Shown: positions 46,832-54,809 of the stretch, piece by piece | Position numbering within the stretch: position 1 is the stretch's first letter | Layout: every line of letters starts with the position of its first letter | Source: Humibacter ginsenosidimutans | GTDB taxonomy: Bacteria > Actinomycetota > Actinomycetes > Actinomycetales > Microbacteriaceae | Assembly: GCF_007859675.1 (NCBI RefSeq) | Contig: NZ_CP042305.1 | Coordinates: forward strand, 1,302,001 to 1,366,000 | Direction: 5' to 3' | Length of the DNA: 64,000 nt | Made by a program: the position numbers and the translations under genes | The notes under the pieces: generated by a model | What the model was told of the DNA's origin: nothing | Seen by the model: the letters and a program-made list of their open reading frames with translations, nothing else | Databases searched by the model: none

Positions 46832-46994
46832 CTCACCCATCGCCTCCGTCGGGCCGAGCCGGCGACCGATAGACTCGGCCGCGGTGTGCCGGGAAGTCTG
46901 GTCGGCTCGCGAGTCTCGTCGCGCATGACTGCCGGCGGGTGACACTCGCGGACACGGCTGCGGGGCATCCGCGGTCACGACGAGGGGCGTGCCC

Positions 46995-48158
46995 ATGAGC
47001 CTGATCCGATCCGAACGAGCCGCCGCCGGCATCCTGTTGGGCGCCGCCGTGCTCGGCCTCGTGCTGGCGAACACCGCGCTCGGCCCCGACCTGCAGCACA
47101 TCATGTCGACCACGGTCGGCCCCTCGGCGTTCGACCTGGATCTCACGGTGCGCGAATGGGTCAGCGACGGCCTGCTCGCCGTGTTCTTCTTCATCGCGGC
47201 CGTGGAGCTGCGCCACGAGCTCACGGTAGGCGAGCTGAGCAGCTGGCAGAAGGCCCTGCATCCCGCGATCGCCGCCGTGTGCGGGGTGATCGCCCCGGCG
47301 CTCGTCTATCTCGCCTTCACGGCCGGCAGCGGATACGCCTCGGGCTGGCCGGTGCCGACCGCGACCGACATCGCTTTCGCGCTCGGGGTGCTTGCCATCT
47401 TCGGTCGGGGCCTGCCGCGGCGCGTGCGCGTGTTTCTGCTGGCTCTCGCCGTGCTCGACGACCTCATCGCCATCGTGATCATCGCGATCTTCTTCACGTC
47501 GAACCCCAACCTCATCGACCTGGCCGCCGCGATCGTCTCCGTCGCCGCGTTCGGGCTCCTCAGCCGCATGCTTCGCGGCAGGCTGCGCGGACCGATCGCC
47601 GTGCTCATGGTGCTCGTCGCGGTGCTCACGTGGATGCTCGTGCACGGCTCCGGCGTGCACCCCACCATCGCGGGCGTCGCCCTCGGGCTCGTCATGTCGC
47701 GACAACCGGCTCGCCGTGTCACGCACGCCCTCGAGCCCTGGTCGAACGGGCTGGTCCTGCCGCTCTTCGCGTTCACGGCGGCGCTCGTGGCGATTCCCGA
47801 CGTGCCTCTCGCGCAGCTCTCCGCGCCGTTCTGGGGCATCCTCGTCGCCCTGCCGGTGGGCAAGTTCGTCGGCATCTCGCTGGGCGGCTGGCTCGGCGGC
47901 AAGCTCGCCCGGGGTGAGGGCTCGACTCTCAGCCTCGCGGGCTCGCTGGTCGTCGCGTCACTGGGCGGCATCGGATTCACCGTGTCGCTGCTGATGAACG
48001 AGCTCGCGTTCGCGGGCAGCGCCGAGGTGCGCGACGAAGGCGTGCTCGCGGTGCTGCTCGGCTCGTGCGTGTCGATCGTCGCAGGCGGGATCACGGTGTC
48101 GCTGGTGGCCAGACGGTATCGACGGAGGTATCCGCACGAGCATCAGACGGGCGGCTGA
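46995..48158 (+). CDS. nhaA: Na+/H+ antiporter NhaA
   Basis: This electrogenic antiporter exports sodium and imports protons for pH and salt balance, 387 residues with twelve helices. The sodium/proton-binding pair is Asp155-Asp156 in LAVLDDLIAIVIIA. The unwound helix motif is PTATDIAFALGVLAIFG, and the C-terminal lysine region is VGKFVGISLGGWLGGKL. The ATG at 46995 has a GAGGGG site seven bases upstream, better than a GTG two codons earlier. Confidence 0.93.
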   Translation: MSLIRSERAAAGILLGAAVLGLVLANTALGPDLQHIMSTTVGPSAFDLDLTVREWVSDGLLAVFFFIAAVELRHELTVGELSSWQKALHPAIAAVCGVIAPALVYLAFTAGSGYASGWPVPTATDIAFALGVLAIFGRGLPRRVRVFLLALAVLDDLIAIVIIAIFFTSNPNLIDLAAAIVSVAAFGLLSRMLRGRLRGPIAVLMVLVAVLTWMLVHGSGVHPTIAGVALGLVMSRQPARRVTHALEPWSNGLVLPLFAFTAALVAIPDVPLAQLSAPFWGILVALPVGKFVGISLGGWLGGKLARGEGSTLSLAGSLVVASLGGIGFTVSLLMNELAFAGSAEVRDEGVLAVLLGSCVSIVAGGITVSLVARRYRRRYPHEHQTGG

Positions 48159-48188
48159 ACGGACGACCGCCTGCCCCGCGACCGCACG

Positions 48189-49373
48189 TCAGTGGCCGGC
48201 CACCAGCGCGGAGACGATCGCGGCCACCACCAGCACCACGAGGACGACCCCGAACAGCACGCCGCCCGGTCGCCCGAAGTTCACGGTCCAGCCGACCCCG
48301 AACCGGCGTTGCACGAACACGGCGGGGTCGTCGCGGTTGACGTAGATCAGGCCGCCCTTCCAGTACCTGTCGTCATCGGGAGCGTCGGGAGTCGAGGCGT
48401 GCGCCGGCCCTGAGTCATGGGCGGCAGACACAGATCCCGCACCCGGTCGACGAGACCTTGCCGACGCCCCGAGCATGTCCCCGTCGACAGCGACCCTCGC
48501 CGTCGCGGCAGCTCGGCGGGACGCCAGCACGAACGCGACAACGACGATCAGCATGAGTGCCACGCCCACAACGATGCCCGCGATCACGGCACCAGAGGCA
48601 TCGGGCCAGAGCCAGCTGACCACCGCCGGCCAGACGATCATGATCGCGGTCGCCGCCGTCAGACGGCCGATCAACGACGAGCCCGCCGACTGGATGAGAG
48701 ACGCGCGCCGCTCGTTCTGCTCCGCCGTCAGCGACTGGTCGGCCCGCACCGGTGCCGCGCGCACGGCGAACGACACCGCGAAGAGCCCTGCCGCCACGAG
48801 CACGCCGATGATGAGCGGGCCGAAGACACTCCAGACGCCCTTGGGAGCGAAGCGATCCGGCTGCCCAGAGGCACCCCAGTGCACCGGCACGCTCTGCGGC
48901 AACGACGGATACACGGCCACCCCGATGCCGAAGGCGACCAGCAGCACGACCAGCGAGAAGACGAGCCATCCGACGGGTGCCGGGGGCTGCTGTACGGACG
49001 CCACGTTCGCGGGCGGACGCACCGTGGCATCCGCGTACCAGTCGCCGCGGCGCTTCGCGCGGACGATGCCCGAGCGCGCCACGACGTATGCCACGGTGCT
49101 CGCCGCCACCAGGAACAGCACGGAGGTCAGCACCGCAGCGGCCGGCACGGTCGGCGACAGCCCGAGGAGCAGCGCGAGCGACAGAATCCAGCTCGCGATG
49201 ATCGCCATCCGATAGGCGCGCACGTGCCTGGTCACCGCCGGATCGCCCGAGCGCGCACGCGGGACGCTCACGCCGAGCGGCAGGGTGGCGGGCATGAGCG
49301 ACGGCATCCCGTACAGCAGAACCGCGATCAACGTGGTGATCGCCAGGGGGAAGAGCAGCGCGAACGCAGTCAA
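48189..49373 (-). CDS. DUF1648/DUF5808 membrane protein
   Basis: This is a 394-residue membrane protein with about eight helices. The central part has the DUF1648 motif (YPSLPQSVPVHWGASGQPDRFAPKG), found in YhcE/SdpI-like membrane proteins. The C-terminus is a DUF5808 unit (DRYWKGGLIYVNRDDPAVFVQRRFGVGWTVNFG) ahead of a last helix. The TTG at 49373 has GAAGGG eight bases upstream and is taken as start. Relatives often sit beside a GntR regulator, which is not seen here. Function is uncertain. Confidence 0.82.
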   Translation of the reverse strand: MTAFALLFPLAITTLIAVLLYGMPSLMPATLPLGVSVPRARSGDPAVTRHVRAYRMAIIASWILSLALLLGLSPTVPAAAVLTSVLFLVAASTVAYVVARSGIVRAKRRGDWYADATVRPPANVASVQQPPAPVGWLVFSLVVLLVAFGIGVAVYPSLPQSVPVHWGASGQPDRFAPKGVWSVFGPLIIGVLVAAGLFAVSFAVRAAPVRADQSLTAEQNERRASLIQSAGSSLIGRLTAATAIMIVWPAVVSWLWPDASGAVIAGIVVGVALMLIVVVAFVLASRRAAATARVAVDGDMLGASARSRRPGAGSVSAAHDSGPAHASTPDAPDDDRYWKGGLIYVNRDDPAVFVQRRFGVGWTVNFGRPGGVLFGVVLVVLVVAAIVSALVAGH

Positions 49374-49470
49374 CGGGCATCCCTTCGATGCGGCTTCGGA
49401 AGCGGGCTCACGCCGTGCGGCACCCACGGGTGGGGTGCGCGATACACGGCCCGGCGACGGTGCCGGACAC

Positions 49471-50436
49471 TCAGCCCGCGAACAGGGCGGAGATCTCCTC
49501 GATGTCGGCTTCGGTCGGCTCCCAGCCCGAACCGGCCTGCGCGTTGGCCACGATCTGCTCGGGACGCGTCGCTCCGGCGATCACGCTCGTGAGGCCGGGC
49601 TGCGCGAGCAGCCAACCGAACGTCGCCGCCAGCATCGTGATGCCGCGGTCGTCGCAGAAGCGCTGGTAGGCATCCATCGCGTCCCACGGCGCCTCGTCGA
49701 GGATGTGCGGCCGCTGGCGCACGATGCGACTGTCGGCAGGACCGCCTTCACGGGTGAACTTGCCCGTGAACAGGCCGTTGTGCAGCGGGAAGAACGGCAG
49801 AAACCCGAGGCCGTACGCGTTGACCGCCGGCAGCACCTCACGCTCCACGTCGCGGCGCACGAGGTTGTACTCGTTCTGCGCCGACACGAACTTCGGATGC
49901 CCGTGCAGCACGGCCTGGTACTGGGCGTCGGCGATCTGCCAGCCCGCGAGGTTCGAGTGACCGATGTACCGCACCTTGCCCTCAGCGATCAGGTCGTCGA
50001 GCACGTCGAGGGTCTCCTCGATCGGCGTGTGCGGGTCGGGAGCGTGCAACTGGTAGAGATCGATCCAGTCCGTCTGCAACCGGGCGAGGGATGCCTCGAC
50101 CGCCCGCCGCACGTAGCGCCGCGACCCGCGGGCGCCCCAGTCGGGCCCGTTGGCCCCCTGCATGTCCATGCCGAACTTCGTCGCCAGCACGATGCCGTCG
50201 CGCTTGCCGCGCAACGCCTCGCCCATCAGAGTCTCGCTCAGACCGTGCTGCTTGCCGTAGATGTCGGCGGTGTCGAAGAAGGTGACGCCGGCGTCGATCG
50301 CCGCGTCGATGACGGCGTTCGTGCCCTCCTGCGTCTCCGACGCGGTGCCCGCGCGGCCGAAGTTGTTGCAGCCGAGGCCGACGGTGGAGACGACGAGACC
50401 GGAGGGTCCGAGAGTGCGGTACGCGATTTCTGGCAT
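49471..50436 (-). CDS. Aldo/keto reductase
   Basis: This is an NADPH-dependent (beta/alpha)8-barrel oxidoreductase of 321 residues. The catalytic tetrad can be placed: Asp and Tyr in FFDTADIYGKQ, Lys in ATKFGM and His in YQLHAPD. The cofactor-binding end has SVIAGATRPEQIVANA. It resembles the AKR12/YajO-like group, with broad aldehyde or sugar substrates. The ATG at 50436 gives the usual length. Adjacent genes offer no pathway link. Confidence 0.9.
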   Translation of the reverse strand: MPEIAYRTLGPSGLVVSTVGLGCNNFGRAGTASETQEGTNAVIDAAIDAGVTFFDTADIYGKQHGLSETLMGEALRGKRDGIVLATKFGMDMQGANGPDWGARGSRRYVRRAVEASLARLQTDWIDLYQLHAPDPHTPIEETLDVLDDLIAEGKVRYIGHSNLAGWQIADAQYQAVLHGHPKFVSAQNEYNLVRRDVEREVLPAVNAYGLGFLPFFPLHNGLFTGKFTREGGPADSRIVRQRPHILDEAPWDAMDAYQRFCDDRGITMLAATFGWLLAQPGLTSVIAGATRPEQIVANAQAGSGWEPTEADIEEISALFAG

Positions 50437-50497
50437 GGATGCGACGCTACCGGGCGGGGTGCGCGTTCGCAGACGGCGTTCGGTCCGAAGCGAATGA

Positions 50498-51256
50498 CTA
50501 CGAGTGCAAGACCGACTCGTAGTGGTCGATCACCAGGCAGAGAACGATCGCGAGCACTGCCGCGAAGCCGAGCACGACCACGATCCGGACCCGATACGTG
50601 CGAGGCGGAAATCCCCACACGCCCCGGAACACGAATCCTGCAGCGGCGAGTGCCGCGACGAGGGTCATGCCGCTGTCGCGCGTCACCGCAGCGAGGGCTC
50701 CGCTCAGCACTTCGAGAAGGGTGAACAGCATCGCGACAACAGTGAAGACGACGGCACAGATCAGGCCTGGCCAGCCCGGTCTGCGACGTGGCTCATCGAC
50801 GCCTGTCTGAGCACTCGAGTACGGGCCGGCTTCACTCCCCGCGAGCGCGACCCCGAGACGGGAAGCAGGCTCCTCGTACTCGCGGACGACGACGTCGTCG
50901 AGCCGGCCGGCATCATGCAGGGTTCTGGCGATCAGGTCAACGCTCTGGCGAAGAACGCCGTGCGCGTCGCCGAGCCCGACAACGCTGCCGTCGAGCACCG
51001 AGCCCCAGGGTCGATTGCGCACGCTCGCAACGAGTCGTCCTTGTTGGTCGGTCGAGAACGACACGCTCAGAGAGCTTCGGGCCGTGCCTGCCGCCGCACC
51101 CATCAAGAGTGTGGAGACGAGGCTTCCGCGCCGGGCATGGAGTTCACCGTGGGTGGAATCCGTCACCCTGTACCCCTGCGCCTCGAGCGCGCGGGCGACC
51201 GCCGACCGGCCGGTCGGATGGTCTCCTCGAATGATGAGATCGTGCACCGCGGCCAT
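50498..51256 (-). CDS. Hypothetical membrane protein
   Basis: This is a 252-residue protein I do not recognise. About residues 1-140 are soluble and may form an alpha/beta domain (IIRGDHPTGRSAVARALEAQGYRV; LSVSFSTDQQGRLVASVRNRPWGSVLDGSVVGLG). A Pro/Arg linker follows. The last 90 residues contain three hydrophobic helices (about 165-190, 195-210, 223-243). The ATG at 51256 is preferred over one 18 codons upstream. It stands alone between leftward genes and may be a lineage-specific gene. Confidence 0.6.
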   Translation of the reverse strand: MAAVHDLIIRGDHPTGRSAVARALEAQGYRVTDSTHGELHARRGSLVSTLLMGAAAGTARSSLSVSFSTDQQGRLVASVRNRPWGSVLDGSVVGLGDAHGVLRQSVDLIARTLHDAGRLDDVVVREYEEPASRLGVALAGSEAGPYSSAQTGVDEPRRRPGWPGLICAVVFTVVAMLFTLLEVLSGALAAVTRDSGMTLVAALAAAGFVFRGVWGFPPRTYRVRIVVVLGFAAVLAIVLCLVIDHYESVLHS

Positions 51257-51339
51257 GCGATGTTCTCCAACTCTCGGCGGGAACGGCACCTTCGAACCGC
51301 GAGAGTACACGGTCGCGGGTGCCTGTTACGACGAGATCG

Positions 51340-53211
51340 TCATCGCCCCGCCGCGTACCCCTGGGCGCCGCGCGGGTTCGCCGCCGCCCACAGCGTGCCG
51401 TCGGTGTCGATGCCCACGCCGCTGAGCCGCCCGAGCGTCCAACCGCCTGCGACCGTCACGCGATGTCCACGTCGCTCCAGCTCGGCGATCACGTCGGCTC
51501 CCACCCTGTCCTCGATGACGAGGCCCGCGGGTTCCCAGACCCGCGGCCAGAAGCTGGAGACATGGCTCGTGGTGTGGAACGTGGGCGCGTCGATCGCGGC
51601 CTGCGGGTCCCAGCCGGCCACGAGCATCCTCAGCAGCGCAGGCAGCTGCCACTGGTCCTGCTGATCACCGCCCGGGGTGCCGAGCGTGAGAACGCGCGCG
51701 CCACCGGCACCGGATGCCGTCACCATGGTCGCCGAGAGCGTGGTGCGCGGCCTCGCACCCGGCTGCAGCACCGCTGGCGAGTGCTCATCGAGCCACGCCA
51801 TCTGCAGGCGGGTGCCGAGGCAGAAGCCCAGTTCGGGAATGGTCGGCGACGACTGCAGCCACCCACCGGAGGGCGTGACGGTGACCACGTTGCCGAAGCG
51901 GTCGGCGACGTCGAGATGGCAGGTGTCACCGCGCGTCTGACCGTGCCTGTCGACGGTGGGCTCGCCAATCCCGGCCGGTTCCTCCGTGGCACTCTCGTCG
52001 TTCTCGTCGTCGGCGGAGTCGGCGAGTCCGTCCTTTCCCGCGCCGGCCTCCACAGGCGGCAGGTAGGGAGTGCGGCCCTCCGGCGAGCCGGGACGGAGTC
52101 GTGCGCTCGCCTCCTCACCGATGAGGGCCGCTCGCGTCTCGGCGTACTCGACGGAGAGCAGAGTCATCAGCGGCACCTCGGCGAACCGGGGATCGGCGTA
52201 CCAGGCGTCTCTGTCGGCGAGCGCGAGCTTCTCGGCCTCGACGATGACGTGGATGCCGAACGCCGTCGAGGGATCCACGTGTTCGTCGCGCAGACCGTGC
52301 AGGCGTCCATACGCATCGAGAATGGTGAGCATCTGCAACAGCACCGGGCCCTGACCCCACGGCCCGGTCTTGTGCAGCGTGAACCCGTGGAAGGCGATGT
52401 CGACCGGTTCTTCCTCGCCCGCCCGGAAGGCGGCCAGGTCGGCGGCCGCGATGACCCCCGCGTGGTCGTGTCCGTCACTGTGGCGATGCGGGGTGCGAAC
52501 GAACCGCTCGATCGCCTGCGCCACGAATCCCTGCGACCATGCGGAGGCCGCGGCGGCGATGCGTCCTCGGCGCGAGACCTCCCCCGCGCCCGCATCGACC
52601 AGCCGGCGCAACGTCGCGGCGTACGTCGGATTCGCGATGAGGTCGCCCGGCTTCGGCGCGTGCCCACGGGCATCCAGCCAACGTGCAGCGGACGTCGGCC
52701 AGTGCTGCAGGAAGTGCTCCCTGATGCGGTCGAGCGTCGTCACGACGTTGTGGTGCACCGGATGCCCGTGCTCGGCATACCCGATCGCATAGGCCAACAC
52801 GTCGGCGAGCTCCCACGTGCCGTGTTCGGCGAGCAGCCGGAGCCACGCGTCGACCGCCCCGGGAACGGCGGCGGCGAGCGCGCCCGCGCCCGGAACATCC
52901 GTGAGCCCCTCGTCGTCGCGGTAGTGCTCCAGCGTCGCGGCGGCCGGAGCGGGGCCCTGCCCCATCAGCACGCGCACATCGCCGTCGACCGTGCGGAAGA
53001 GTCCCGTGAGATCGCCGCCGGGCCCATTCAGGTGCGGCTCGACGACATGGAGCACGAACCCTGCCGCAACGGCGGCGTCGAATGCGTTGCCGCCACGCTC
53101 CAGCACCGCCTGAGCGCTCGCAGTGGCGAGCCAGTGCGTGGAGGCCGCCACGCCGAAGGTGCCGCGGATCGTGGGACGGGTGGTGAAGTCGGGCGCCGGC
53201 GCGAAGGTCAC
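51340..53211 (-). CDS. Gamma-glutamyltransferase family protein
   Basis: This is an N-terminal-nucleophile hydrolase of 623 residues, which normally self-cleaves into two subunits. The nucleophile is Thr430 in RGDTCHLDVADRFGNVV. NAFDAAVAAGFVLHVVEPHLNGPGGD and TTLSATMVTASG with GTPGGDQQDQWQLPALL are family motifs. No signal peptide is seen, so it is probably cytoplasmic, unlike periplasmic Ggt. A highly acidic linker (about residues 397-412) precedes the cleavage site. Substrate may be glutathione-like peptides or acyl amides; this organism likely uses mycothiol instead of glutathione. Confidence 0.88.
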   Translation of the reverse strand: MTFAPAPDFTTRPTIRGTFGVAASTHWLATASAQAVLERGGNAFDAAVAAGFVLHVVEPHLNGPGGDLTGLFRTVDGDVRVLMGQGPAPAAATLEHYRDDEGLTDVPGAGALAAAVPGAVDAWLRLLAEHGTWELADVLAYAIGYAEHGHPVHHNVVTTLDRIREHFLQHWPTSAARWLDARGHAPKPGDLIANPTYAATLRRLVDAGAGEVSRRGRIAAAASAWSQGFVAQAIERFVRTPHRHSDGHDHAGVIAAADLAAFRAGEEEPVDIAFHGFTLHKTGPWGQGPVLLQMLTILDAYGRLHGLRDEHVDPSTAFGIHVIVEAEKLALADRDAWYADPRFAEVPLMTLLSVEYAETRAALIGEEASARLRPGSPEGRTPYLPPVEAGAGKDGLADSADDENDESATEEPAGIGEPTVDRHGQTRGDTCHLDVADRFGNVVTVTPSGGWLQSSPTIPELGFCLGTRLQMAWLDEHSPAVLQPGARPRTTLSATMVTASGAGGARVLTLGTPGGDQQDQWQLPALLRMLVAGWDPQAAIDAPTFHTTSHVSSFWPRVWEPAGLVIEDRVGADVIAELERRGHRVTVAGGWTLGRLSGVGIDTDGTLWAAANPRGAQGYAAGR

Positions 53212-53286
53212 GACTCCACGCTAGCGAGGATTGCCTGGGGTTCGGCGTTCCCGCACGACCGGGATGCTCGTAGTTCGACACTTGCC

Positions 53287-53307
53287 ATATTCCATCCACC
53301 GGAATAT
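53287..53307. promoter_or_regulatory. PadR-type operator palindrome
   Basis: ATATTCC and GGAATAT form a perfect inverted repeat around seven bases, nine bases upstream of the PadR ATG at 53317. It is AT-rich in otherwise GC-rich sequence and would overlap the promoter. The adjacent PadR protein is the natural ligand. Confidence 0.65.
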
Positions 53308-53316
53308 AACGGACTC

Positions 53317-53712
53317 ATGACGACACACGAGCTGCGCGAACCCGCGCTGTCGATCCTCACGGTGCTCGCCGGTGGACGACGCCACGGGTACGCGATCATC
53401 AAAGAGGCCGACGAGGTCACCTCCGGGCGGGTGAAACTGAAGGTCAGCTCGCTCTATGCGGCACTCGACCGACTGGAGGGCGACGGCCTTGTCGTCCGCG
53501 CCGGCGACGAGGCCGTCGACGGCCGGCTGCGCCGCTACTTCGCGCTCACCGATGCCGGCGAAGACGCCCTGCGCGCCGAAGCCGACCGCATGGAGGCGAA
53601 GGCGAGAGTCGCCCGCGAACGGCTCGCCCTGCGGCACGCGACCGCCACAGCGGCGGCACGGCCCGCTCGACGTGCGGCCGGCACCGGCATTCTTCCGGGA
53701 GCATACGCATGA
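53317..53712 (+). CDS. PadR-family transcriptional regulator
   Basis: This 131-residue winged-helix regulator has EPALSILTVLAGGRRHGYAIIKEADEVTSGRVKLKVSSLYAALDRLEGDGLV and the wing RLRRYFALTDAGEDAL. An Ala/Arg-rich tail follows. ATG 53317 begins just after the operator palindrome; a longer open frame upstream is antisense to the transferase gene. Its stop overlaps the next gene's start (ATGA), the usual PadR/membrane-protein arrangement. Confidence 0.9.
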   Translation: MTTHELREPALSILTVLAGGRRHGYAIIKEADEVTSGRVKLKVSSLYAALDRLEGDGLVVRAGDEAVDGRLRRYFALTDAGEDALRAEADRMEAKARVARERLALRHATATAAARPARRAAGTGILPGAYA

Positions 53713-54758
53713 GCTTGACGCTGCGGGCCGAGTTTCATCGCTGGTCGCGGTGGTATCCGAGGCGATTCCGCGAACGGAACGACTCCGCCATGCTCGGCAC
53801 CTATCTCGATGTGGCGGACGCCACCGGACGGCAACGGCTCACCGCTTCCGACAAGGCCGCGATGGTCGTGGGCGGCCTCGACGCCCGACTGGACCTGATC
53901 GCGCCGGCCGCGGTCCGAGCGCGCGTGGCCACCGTGATGATCGGCTTGCTGGGCGCATTCGGGCTGGTCACCGCAGTCTGCTTCGAATGGGTGCCGTGGG
54001 CCAGGGGCGCTCGTGCGGACTACCTTGCTCAAGTCGCGCATTGGCTGGATGTCCCGGTGCGGCAACTGACGTTCGGGCCGTTCCTGAGCCCGTTCATCAT
54101 CATCTCGCTCCTGGCTCTCGCGAGCTTCCTGGCGTGCGTGGTCGGCCCCGTGCCGCTGTACCGCAGTCTCCTCGGCGCGACCATCGTCGCGGCGATCGTC
54201 GTCGGCTTCATGGGGCACTTCGGTCCCGCCACCATGTGGCTCCGCGCACTCCCGTGCGTCTTCGTCGTGATCGTTGCGGCCATGGCGATGCCGGCGACGC
54301 GACCGACACCGCGTGCGAGTGTGGTGAGTCTGGTGCTCTGGCTGAGCGGCATGGCGATCTCACTCGTCCTTGCTGCCGCCTTCACCTTCGCGGGTCCACA
54401 GTGGTGGCTGCCGACGAACATGCTCCCCGTCGCCGAGCCCACTTCCGAATTCTTCTTTCGCGTGGTCCCCATCTTCACCTCCTCCGCGACCGTGTTCATC
54501 GCGCTGATCGCCGCGCTGGCTCTCGGAATCGCAAAGCGAACCGCGCTCTCGGCGACAATCATTCTGAGTACGCTGCCGTGGGCGGTCGCAGCCGTGTTCG
54601 GCAGCAGCCAGGGCAGGGGCGAACGCATCATCGTGTTCGGTGTCTGCTCTCTGATCGCCGCCGCATTCACGCTGGGACTTCGACGATCCAAGCTCTCCGG
54701 CCGACAGACCGAGGCTGATACGGCAGGGCACGCGGAGCCGGAGAACACCCCGTCATGA
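53709..54758 (+). CDS. Membrane protein coupled to PadR
   Basis: This is a 349-residue membrane protein with a soluble N-terminus of about 70 residues (RWSRWYPRRFRERNDSAMLGTYLDVADATGR, a stretch seen in many PadR partners) and about eight hydrophobic helices. I recognise no transport or enzymatic motif. Translation is coupled to the regulator, so the two respond together, perhaps to envelope stress or an antimicrobial; this is inferred from context only. Confidence 0.75.
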   Translation: MSLTLRAEFHRWSRWYPRRFRERNDSAMLGTYLDVADATGRQRLTASDKAAMVVGGLDARLDLIAPAAVRARVATVMIGLLGAFGLVTAVCFEWVPWARGARADYLAQVAHWLDVPVRQLTFGPFLSPFIIISLLALASFLACVVGPVPLYRSLLGATIVAAIVVGFMGHFGPATMWLRALPCVFVVIVAAMAMPATRPTPRASVVSLVLWLSGMAISLVLAAAFTFAGPQWWLPTNMLPVAEPTSEFFFRVVPIFTSSATVFIALIAALALGIAKRTALSATIILSTLPWAVAAVFGSSQGRGERIIVFGVCSLIAAAFTLGLRRSKLSGRQTEADTAGHAEPENTPS

Positions 54759-54809
54759 TCCGCATCTCCCGGGCTGCGGAAGCACGGGTCTCGATACCCG
54801 TCTTCGGTG

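Noticed and set aside
51319..53712. 797-codon open frame ending in PadR
   Set aside because: Everything before 53317 is antisense to the gamma-glutamyltransferase gene. The operator palindrome also lies in it.
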